DNA of 57,640 nt, from positions 1 to 57,640 of the forward strand of contig SHZY01000013.1 of assembly GCA_009692065.1 (NCBI GenBank), written 5' to 3'. This DNA is from Gemmataceae bacterium. Its GTDB lineage: Bacteria > Planctomycetota > Planctomycetia > Gemmatales > Gemmataceae. The first letter of the stretch is position 1; each line of letters starts with the position of its first letter. This document shows, piece by piece, positions 36,601 to 42,596 of the stretch. A model generated the notes under the pieces. The model did not search any database and was not told the DNA's origin. It saw only the letters and a list, made by a program, of their open reading frames with translations. Made by a program: the position numbers and the translations under genes.

Positions 36601-37704
36601 CTCGAAACCCTCGGCACCGTGGTGTCGCGCAACAACGTGCAGACGCCGGCGAATGTGCTATCCACGGCGAAGAAGTTCGGCTTCTCGCTGCTCTTGCGTG
36701 ATGTGGCCAGCATCCCGCCGAGCAAGGCGGCTGACCTCAAGGTAGCCACCAACGACGTGCCGGCCAGTTACGCCAAGCTCCTCGACGCGATCACGAAGGC
36801 CAAGGGGCAGCTCGTGGATGCCAAGCTCAACGAGAACGACAAGTTCAACATCACCGCCCAGATCGATTTCAGCGTGCCGACCGACGAGAAGGCGACCATC
36901 AAAAAGATGCTGGCTGACTTCGGCACGATCCTGGCCCGCAATAACGTGCAGATGCCGATGAGTCAACTGTCGATCGCCAAGAAATTCGGCTTCTCGGTCA
37001 CGCTGCGGGACTTCGCCAACATCCTGCCGAGCCATGCGGCCGACATCAAACTGGCCGCCACCGATGTGCCGAACAACTATGCGATGCTCGTAGAAGCGGT
37101 CGTCAAGGCGAAGGGGCAGATCCGCGTCGCCAAATTGAACGAACAGGACAAGCTCAACATCACGGCCCACCTGGATTTCAGCGTGCCGACCACGGAGAAG
37201 AATGGCATCGACAAGCTGCTTCTCCAGATCGGCCCGATGCTGTCGCGCAACAACGTGCAGGCGCCGGTCAACGAATTGACGACGGAGCGCAAGTTTGGCT
37301 ACTCGGTGGTGCTGCGTGACTTCGCCGCCATCCCGCCGCGCGAGACGTTCCACGTGCAAATCGCCGCCATCGACGTGTCGGCCGGATTCAAGGAGCTGCA
37401 AGACGCCGTCACCGCCGCCAAGGGCTTGGTCACCGTCGGCCAGCTCACCGAGGACAGCAAGATCAAGATCGAAGCCAAGTTCGAGTTCGACGTTCCCGCG
37501 GCCGAAAGGCACGCAGTTGAAAAGCTCTTCAGCAAGGTCGGTGTGGTCCTCGGGCGCACCAGCGGTCAGATTCCGGTGAACGACCAGGCGACCGATCAAA
37601 AAGTCGGCTATCGCCTGACGATCCGCAGCACCGCCACCATCCCGCCGCGTGAGACGGTGGTGGTGAAGCTCGAAGTCAAGGATGTCGATGGCCGGGCGAG
37701 TTGA
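33661..37704 (+). CDS. giant DUF4349 protein with tandem 103-aa modules (frame B)
   Basis: An open frame giving 1347 aa from GTG 33661, which overlaps the previous stop as GTGA and has AAGGAG 3 bp upstream. The start is uncertain because the same frame looks coding before it. A charged region and a Gly/Pro-rich linker (GGMGGGMMGMGG) lead into a DUF4349 domain near nt 34620-35130 (RKIIRTGDMEFEIESFDKSV; coiled RAARAIEERLINIIKTG). From nt 35160, about nine modules follow. Consecutive FG-type motifs at 35749, 36058, 36367, 36676, 36985, 37294 and 37603 are exactly 309 bp apart. The frame stops inside the last module. Likely an envelope protein. Confidence 0.8.
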   Translation: MSGEEKSIPEFDTDLIHAETMKDLADALKLKKTIDTRGYANNELTLDQPAREKAEKDVKTTKKTYDDISATFFDAKDKEKAEQGKGQGEQKPSFYERPNADNKLTKVGDKQMDAVQKLKVTLREEEGKLTKDLEHLLGKQSPNGEERGDKGDGKDNAAAPSKTPPVLITRDSESKKGSKGKLDDSKIPDLVKLDPKDPTPPGFGGFQFGGGFAGGGPNPGPGGMGGGMMGMGGFNPSPPGGGMAGVPNPLVVTPTLVPTSPGYYQPILPPPVAVKTESPNKKGSGGEGSQSKPGEDKKTAGEPKPPAEQPKVEPKDLVPESTNRKIIRTGDMEFEIESFDKSVDTINGLINNIKGAFIATVNSDKLPNGKMRGSVVVRMPPQNLDKFIFDLRRDLGKSGELKNQRIGSQDVTKSYTDIESRLRAARAIEERLINIIKTGKGEIKDLVAAERELGVWRTKIEEMEGEIRYYNNQVSLSTLTISLAEKEIQTPTAIVVTETVTLRLEVDDVAKSHQIAMKAIDELKGRITRSELKQHAAGQFLSVLHAEIPPSQKDSFVDQLKKLGLVSDFQENQRQHTEGGTGKAPSLKPKQNDVCFEITMHNTANIRPRLSADLKIATTDVPGAYAKLLAAITKAKGQVRDAKLNEQDKLNIHGLIDFNVPTSEKAAIDKLLEEIGPTLERINVQAPLSELSTERKFGYTIVLRDFASIPPKQAVIDVIAANDVPGAYTKLQDAIAKAKGQITAANLNEKDKLNIFAKIEFTVPSEEKKAIEKLLEEIGTLLSRDKFEAPLNQLSTAKKFGFALTLRDFASVPPRQAVVQIVATFDVAGNLAKLQDAILKAKGLVADAKLNEQDKLNITAQIDFTVPSEERKAFEKLLEDFGTVVSRNNIQTPANVLATTKKFGFSLTLRDFASIPPSKAVAQIVATLDVAGSLTKLQDAILKAKGQISDTKLNEQDKLNITAQIDFTIPSEERKAFESLLETLGTVVSRNNVQTPANVLSTAKKFGFSLLLRDVASIPPSKAADLKVATNDVPASYAKLLDAITKAKGQLVDAKLNENDKFNITAQIDFSVPTDEKATIKKMLADFGTILARNNVQMPMSQLSIAKKFGFSVTLRDFANILPSHAADIKLAATDVPNNYAMLVEAVVKAKGQIRVAKLNEQDKLNITAHLDFSVPTTEKNGIDKLLLQIGPMLSRNNVQAPVNELTTERKFGYSVVLRDFAAIPPRETFHVQIAAIDVSAGFKELQDAVTAAKGLVTVGQLTEDSKIKIEAKFEFDVPAAERHAVEKLFSKVGVVLGRTSGQIPVNDQATDQKVGYRLTIRSTATIPPRETVVVKLEVKDVDGRAS

Positions 37705-37911
37705 AAGGGATCATCAAGGCGGGCAATGGCCGCATCATCGATTCCACGATCGACCGCCACGAGAACGGCCAGGTCGCCGCGGTCCTGAAGTTCGAAGTCC
37801 CGTTCAGCTCGCAGGATGTGCTTCTCAGGCAACTCAAGACCACCGGCAGCGTGGTCAGCCAAAAGGCTTCGCGCAACCCCAACGTCCCCGAGAACGACTT
37901 GACCACGTCGC
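35440..37911 (+). repeat. eight tandem 309-bp coding modules
   Basis: Each unit follows the order LRDFASIPP, DVPGAYAKLQDAI, KAKGQI, LNEQDKLNI, DFTVPSEE, EKLLEEIGT and NVQTP. Spacing between equivalent codons is exactly 309 bp for all seven steps checked (35518 to 35827, and 35749 through 37603). A more diverged unit precedes them near 35160-35440. Confidence 0.9.
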
Positions 37912-38183
37912 ACATCATCGTGACGCTGACCGGCGTCAGCCCGATCGTCCCCAACGACGAAGGGCTCAGCTCTTACGTTCGCACGAGCCTTTACATGAGC
38001 TTCAAGGTGTTCTCGGTGTGCTTGATGCTGATCATCTTGGGCGTCAGTGCCGTATTGCCCTGGGTGCTGGTGGTGTGGATCGTTTATAAAGTGTATTGCC
38101 GAATGACGGCCGGCAGCAGCTCGATGCAACTTGCCACCGCGGGTGGCCCGACGACGCCGACGGGTGAAACGCCGCAACTGTGA
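37701..38183 (+). CDS. C-terminal part of the DUF4349 protein (frame C)
   Basis: A 160-aa frame that completes the last 103-aa module (LKGIIKAGNGRIIDSTIDRH, LKFEVPFSSQDVLLRQLKT). It then carries a TM segment (FKVFSVCLMLIILGVSAVLPWVLVV) like the C-terminal anchor of DUF4349 proteins. A TTG at 37701 overlaps the previous TGA (TTGA), so coupled re-initiation is conceivable. The split module instead suggests a frameshift: restoring a second CGAG at 37697-37700 would read ASEL and rejoin the frames. Followed by a terminator. Confidence 0.75.
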   Translation: MKGIIKAGNGRIIDSTIDRHENGQVAAVLKFEVPFSSQDVLLRQLKTTGSVVSQKASRNPNVPENDLTTSHIIVTLTGVSPIVPNDEGLSSYVRTSLYMSFKVFSVCLMLIILGVSAVLPWVLVVWIVYKVYCRMTAGSSSMQLATAGGPTTPTGETPQL

Positions 38184-38202
38184 TTGGGCGGCGCCATCCA
38201 GC

Positions 38203-38246
38203 AAAAAGGTCGGGAGTCGTTATCGAAATCGATTCCCGACCTTTTT
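38203..38246. terminator. bidirectional rho-independent terminator
   Basis: Stem AAAAAGGTCGGGAGTCG / CGATTCCCGACCTTTTT with a 10-nt loop, directly after the DUF4349 C-terminal frame. A-run and T-run flanks let it work in both directions. Confidence 0.85.
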
Positions 38247-38251
38247 GTCTT

Positions 38252-38371
38252 TCTCCCCTCGCCCCCCGGGAGAGGGATTGGGGGTGAGGGTGCTTTGCCC
38301 CCGATGAACATTTCTGCTTCGACGAACCATCTTTCCCCTCACCCCCGGCCCCTCTGCCGGAGGGAGAGAGG
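38252..38371. repeat. facing pair of palindrome family 6
   Basis: CTCCCCTCGCCCCCCGGGAG..GGGGGTGAGGG and, reversed, CCCCTCACCCCCGG..GGAGGGAGAG. The pair lies between convergent genes. The same sequence type is translated in frame inside polA at 11001-11038. Confidence 0.8.
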
Positions 38372-38390
38372 TGGTCATTTTCGCCGACTC

Positions 38391-39230
38391 TCACTTCGCG
38401 CCAGGCATCTTGGGTTTGATGATGACGGGTGGCAGCTCGGGCGGCGGGCAGAAGAACATCGGCACGAGCACCTTCTTCATGTTGTGGCACAAGATCCAGG
38501 CGAGGTGGCCGCCGCTGCCGGCATACTCCTCGCTCCAACGATATTGCCGGACCGCGCGGTAGGCCTCGATGTCTTTCTTGTCGCGCGATGCCAATTGAAA
38601 GCCGACACGGCCTGCGGCGGGGACCTTTCGGCCATCGGCGGTACTCTTGTGCTGGACCATGGCGTCGAGGATGGCGTCCTCGGAGCTCCAGAAGTTATCG
38701 ATGCCCATGCGCGTGTTTTTCAAGGCGAGGGTGAGATCGTAAGTACACGAAATGGCCGCATGTAAGAGAATCACACGATCGACGCTCTTGGGGGGCGACC
38801 TTTCCGCGGCCATCAAGGCGACATGGGCGCCGACGGAGTGGGCGACAAAGAAGATATGGGAGTTGGGGGCATCCTTGCGAATCGTCGCGACGGAGCGGGC
38901 CAACATCACGGCAGCGTGGGTCTGGGCTTCGACATCGACAAGATCCTCGAAGACACCGTTGTGCCGGCACCACGGGACGCTGCGGATGATAAGGCCAAGC
39001 TGGCGCTCGACGTTCAATTCGCCCAGGTGCTCATTGGCGACGCTGCCGTTGCCGGCGCCGTCCACGACGAAGACGATGTTGCGCCCGTCGAGGTGCTTGA
39101 AGGTCGGCCGCGGGGGTTCGACTTTCTTGGGCAGATCCTTGGAATTCTTTTTTTTCGGTTGCCCAAAGGCGGGCGCTTGCATCAGTCCGAACAAGGCCAA
39201 ACTGAATACTAGACAGCTCAGATGCCTCAT
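38391..39230 (-). CDS. secreted lipase-like alpha/beta-hydrolase
   Basis: A 279-aa exported protein with signal MRHLSCLVFSLALFGLMQAPAFG and then a lysine-rich stretch. The alpha/beta-hydrolase core has a lipase-type nucleophile motif FFVAHSVGAHVALMAAE. The usual GxSxG is here AHSVG, as in some lipases. The start at 39230 (MRHLS) is preferred because upstream GTG 39272 would bury the signal. A Pro-rich tail (CPPPELPPVIIKPKMPG) ends the protein. Substrate unknown. Confidence 0.75.
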   Translation of the reverse strand: MRHLSCLVFSLALFGLMQAPAFGQPKKKNSKDLPKKVEPPRPTFKHLDGRNIVFVVDGAGNGSVANEHLGELNVERQLGLIIRSVPWCRHNGVFEDLVDVEAQTHAAVMLARSVATIRKDAPNSHIFFVAHSVGAHVALMAAERSPPKSVDRVILLHAAISCTYDLTLALKNTRMGIDNFWSSEDAILDAMVQHKSTADGRKVPAAGRVGFQLASRDKKDIEAYRAVRQYRWSEEYAGSGGHLAWILCHNMKKVLVPMFFCPPPELPPVIIKPKMPGAK

Positions 39231-39421
39231 GATTCTCTCCTCTTGCATTATCTGTTCCGAGATGAATTTCACGTCACTCCATTGTAATTTTTTTTACGCA
39301 CGGACTCCGGCAAAACTGAAGGGAATCGAGTGAAATGTTTCAAGATGGGCACGCTGCAAGCCGCAATGTCGGCAAAGTTTTTTTCCGGCAGGCGGCAGAC
39401 TTTGCCTCGCCGGCCTATTTC

Positions 39422-39477
39422 GCCGCTTGCCATTTAGCGTTCGGATGGCGTCATGCGAACGCTAAACGGCAAGCGGC
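39422..39477. repeat. palindrome family 1 overlapping a stop codon
   Basis: GCCGCTTGCCATTTAGCGTT left, AACGCTAAACGGCAAGCGGC right. The right arm supplies the TAG stop and the last codons (..PLAV) of the minus-strand epimerase gene. Confidence 0.9.
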
Positions 39478-40289
39478 CGCGGTTCACCGAGTATCTTGCG
39501 CAAGGACGTGTAGGCGATCTCGGCGACCTGCTTGGAGTTGGCGCGCCACAGGGTAGGGTTAAGCAGTTCGAGCGAAACGTAGCCCTGGTAGCCGAGGCGT
39601 GTTAGGACGTCGAGGATGGGCGCAAGCTGGAAGTCGCCGTCACCGGGCAGGACGCGGTCGCTATCGGTGGCCAGCTCGCGGGCGATGCCGGAAAGGTCGG
39701 AGAGTTGCACGTGGGCCAGGCGATCGACCGTCAAAAGTCCCAGGTCCTCAAACTTGCTGGGGCCGGTGTAATAGTGAAAGACGTCAAGGTTGACGCCGAC
39801 GTTCGGCTCGCCGCACTGGTGCACCAAGGCAAGCGCGGTATCGAGGCTGGCGCAGAATGTGCTTCTGGCGCGGAACTCAAGCGCCAGGGTGACGCCGAAC
39901 CCCGCGGCCCACTGGGCGGCTTGGCGGAGCGACACCTGCGCGCGGTCTAGATCGGTCGAATCAATCTGAGCCGTAAAATCCGCGACGACCAGCAGCGTCT
40001 TGATGCCGAGCTGCTGGCACAGATCGAGCCGTTTACGAAAATGATCGTAATGGACCTTGCGTTGCTCCCCCTGCGACAGGAGCAGGCCCCCCTGGTAAGC
40101 GGCAGCGGCGAGCGTCATGCCGCGGTCGTCGAGCAGCTTGCGAGTATCGGACAGTGACGCGGTTTCGAGGTGGTTTTCGAGCTTGGTCAGCCAGACTTCC
40201 ATTGCCTGGCAGCCGGCGTCGGCGTAGTTGGCGACGTCGTCGGCGAAGCTGGACGGCATGGTAGTCGCTTCGCTGATGCACGGCTTCAT
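39462..40289 (-). CDS. sugar phosphate isomerase/epimerase-like TIM-barrel protein
   Basis: A 275-aa cytosolic xylose-isomerase-like TIM barrel (MKPCISEATTMPSSFADDV). Conserved elements are ALEFRARSTFCAS, VGVNLDVFHYYTGPSK, HVQLSDLSG, PGDGDFQLAPILDVLTRLGYQGYVSLELLNP, with Glu, Asp and His residues placed as in 2-keto-myo-inositol dehydratase/epimerase relatives. ATG 40289 gives the typical beginning. It starts 41 bp downstream of the squalene-cyclase-like gene, likely in one operon. Its end lies in a family 1 palindrome. Confidence 0.88.
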   Translation of the reverse strand: MKPCISEATTMPSSFADDVANYADAGCQAMEVWLTKLENHLETASLSDTRKLLDDRGMTLAAAAYQGGLLLSQGEQRKVHYDHFRKRLDLCQQLGIKTLLVVADFTAQIDSTDLDRAQVSLRQAAQWAAGFGVTLALEFRARSTFCASLDTALALVHQCGEPNVGVNLDVFHYYTGPSKFEDLGLLTVDRLAHVQLSDLSGIARELATDSDRVLPGDGDFQLAPILDVLTRLGYQGYVSLELLNPTLWRANSKQVAEIAYTSLRKILGEPRPLAV

Positions 40290-40312
40290 CGAGATGCTCT
40301 TGAAAACGAGCG

Positions 40313-40330
40313 CGGCGAGCCGAGCCCCGT
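40313..40330. repeat. single arm of palindrome family 4 at a stop codon
   Basis: CGGCGAGCCGAGCCCCGT matches one arm of the element at 3759-3837. It directly abuts, and shares one base with, the TAA stop (40330-40332) of the minus-strand gene next to it. Confidence 0.65.
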
Positions 40331-42435
40331 TACTTCGGATCGCGGATGGGGGCAAACAGACGGATGTCGTTGGTCAAGTCATGCACGAGGTTGGAGCGGC
40401 GCAAGAACAGGAGCGCCAGGCACGTGTTGACGGTCTCACTGGCGCCGGTGTAGCCTCCTCCCTGCAACCAGCCCCCCTCGCCCGCCTGATTGTTAACGAG
40501 CATCTGGGCGCCCCAGCTGTACCAATCCTTGCCTTCGATGGTCTTGACGTCGTAGAGCATCGCCACGCGTTCGATCGACCATAAGAGGTAAAGGTCCTCC
40601 TGCTGAACGGCGCCGAGGCCGCCACCGGGGTTCGGGTTGGGTTGGCCAATGCTGCGGGCGAGCGATTCCAGCCCGGCCTTGATCTTGGGATCCTGAATGG
40701 CGGGCCGGACGACGCTCTTCTCCGGGTTTTTCTTGTCGATGCTGATGTACTCGGGCGCCACGCCGTGCCCCAGGGCCAGCGCGAGCAAGCCGACGCAGGT
40801 CATGGTGTTGCGCGATTCGCCCAGGCCGGAGTAGCTCCAGCCGCCATCCTGGTTTTGCGACACCATGAAACGCTTGTAGGTGTGCGCGACGGCATAATCC
40901 GCGGGCACATCGTGCCTGCGCGCCACCCACAGGGCCAGGAGGGCGAACTGCGTGTTCGAGTTATCGCCGGCAGTATTTTTGGGGTCGAAGGCAGCTCCGG
41001 GCGGCGGGGGTAACATGTCGGTACGCGGCGCCGGCAGTTCCCCCTTCAATTTGCGCTGAAGTGCCGTGACCGGCAGCTGCTGCAAAAAGGGCTTGAGCTG
41101 ATTGTACTGAATCGGCACTGCCGGCTTGATCTTGTCGCGCTTGGGATTATTAGGATCGAAGTCTTTTTGTTGCTCTGCATTGGCGCCGGGAATGCCGTGC
41201 GTCGCAATGAGGGCGTCCAGTTGCTGGAAGGGGCCGTTGCCCTTGTCAGGATCGCGGATCGGGTTCAAGGCGATGCCGGCCTTGCGCCCGTAGGGATTGA
41301 GCAAGTTGTGCGTCTTGCTGGCGTGCAGGAAATTGAAAAGCTTGTACATATCCTCGGCGGGGAGCTGCGGGCATTTGTAGTTCCACGCGCCGGAGACCAG
41401 TTGCCCGGCCAGGATGCGCAGGGCGACCCCCTGGATGACGGGGCGGTCGCGCGGATCGCCGAGGCGGTCAAGGAACAACACCGCGAGCGACAGCTCATAG
41501 GTGTGCTCCAGATCGGCGAGGTTGCCGCGGACGTACCCCGCGGCGCGCAGCACGGCCGCGTCGTCGGTCGCCGCCCCTGATTCAAGGAGCGTCAGCCCGC
41601 CGAGGGCCGCATAGCCGACGGCGTGCTTTTCCGTCGGCCAGGTGCCGTTCGCCTGCTGGTTCTTCCTCAAGAAGCCGACGCCGCGATCGATGGCGGTATT
41701 GATCTGGGTCTGGTCAACGCCGACGAGTTTGACGGGGGGCGGCGCCGGCTTGGGGTCCTTGATTTTCTGGATCGGGTCCGGCTCCGGGTCCTTGACAGGA
41801 GGCTTGACCGGATCCTTGCGGATGAGCATCGGCTTGTCGTCGTCCTTTTTCTTGGCGCGATCGTCGTCGGGATCGTCGTCAATGACTTTGCCTTTCTTGT
41901 CGTCCTTCACCGGCGGCTTGGCGGCATCGGGCCCACCGAGCTTGGCGCCGCCGTCCTTGCTGCCTGCGTCCTTGCCATCCTTGCCGCCCGTGTCCTTGTT
42001 GCCCCCCTCCTTGTTGGTTCCGCCGTTGTTTGGGGCGGGCTTGGGATCATTGGGTTTCTTGTCAGTAGCGTCCTTGTTCAAGGCAACCTGGCCCTTGTCC
42101 GAGTCCTCGGGGTATTTGCCCTTCGAGTTCGAGGGGCCGGACATCATCCACGCGCCGACGCCGATCGTCAACAGCGCGAGGATGCCCGCCAGAATGATCA
42201 TCATGTTGGAGTTGCTGCCGGCCGTCGCGGCGTCGGGGCTGGCCTTGGTCTCTTTCGCCCTGGACGCCGGCTTCGCGGCGGGGGGCACGGCCGAGGCGGT
42301 GGGAATCACCACGGGCTTCACCGCGGCAAAAGTGCGCATGCAGATCATGCAGTGAACCATCGTTCCGGCCGCTATCTCTGCGCTGAAATTCAACGTCGAG
42401 CCACAATGCTGACAGGTCAATTGCGTCTGGTTCAT
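40330..42435 (-). CDS. zinc-ribbon, membrane-anchored squalene-cyclase-fold protein (copy 1)
   Basis: A 701-aa protein. An N-terminal zinc ribbon (CQHCGS..CMICMRTF) precedes a TM helix near residues 76-95 (MMIILAGILALLTIGVGAWM). A long Lys/Asp/Pro-rich linker follows, then about 430 residues of prenyltransferase/squalene-oxidase repeats with QW-like motifs (KNQQANGTWP, QNQDGGWSY, NNQAGEGGWLQ). No DxDD cyclase acid is visible, so it may be a binding or scaffold version of the alpha6 barrel. AAGGAATC lies upstream of ATG 42435, the same leader as its paralogue. Confidence 0.88.
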   Translation of the reverse strand: MNQTQLTCQHCGSTLNFSAEIAAGTMVHCMICMRTFAAVKPVVIPTASAVPPAAKPASRAKETKASPDAATAGSNSNMMIILAGILALLTIGVGAWMMSGPSNSKGKYPEDSDKGQVALNKDATDKKPNDPKPAPNNGGTNKEGGNKDTGGKDGKDAGSKDGGAKLGGPDAAKPPVKDDKKGKVIDDDPDDDRAKKKDDDKPMLIRKDPVKPPVKDPEPDPIQKIKDPKPAPPPVKLVGVDQTQINTAIDRGVGFLRKNQQANGTWPTEKHAVGYAALGGLTLLESGAATDDAAVLRAAGYVRGNLADLEHTYELSLAVLFLDRLGDPRDRPVIQGVALRILAGQLVSGAWNYKCPQLPAEDMYKLFNFLHASKTHNLLNPYGRKAGIALNPIRDPDKGNGPFQQLDALIATHGIPGANAEQQKDFDPNNPKRDKIKPAVPIQYNQLKPFLQQLPVTALQRKLKGELPAPRTDMLPPPPGAAFDPKNTAGDNSNTQFALLALWVARRHDVPADYAVAHTYKRFMVSQNQDGGWSYSGLGESRNTMTCVGLLALALGHGVAPEYISIDKKNPEKSVVRPAIQDPKIKAGLESLARSIGQPNPNPGGGLGAVQQEDLYLLWSIERVAMLYDVKTIEGKDWYSWGAQMLVNNQAGEGGWLQGGGYTGASETVNTCLALLFLRRSNLVHDLTNDIRLFAPIRDPK

Positions 42436-42467
42436 GGCGTGATTCCTTGCGGCCGCGGATCAGTTTC

Positions 42468-42517
42468 GCGACGCTTCGAAGAAGCGTTGCCCAGCGGACG
42501 CTTCTTCAAAGCGTCGC
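42468..42517. repeat. palindrome family 14
   Basis: GCGACGCTTCGAAGAAGCGT left, ACGCTTCTTCAAAGCGTCGC right, 10-bp loop. It lies in the 161-bp gap between the two paralogous squalene-cyclase-fold genes and may form an attenuator or processing site. Confidence 0.82.
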
Positions 42518-42596
42518 TAACCACCAGGCGAATACCGTGCGGTAAAACTCTACGGGTCATGGACATTGTCTAGTCTACCAGGAACGCCGGCTGGCG

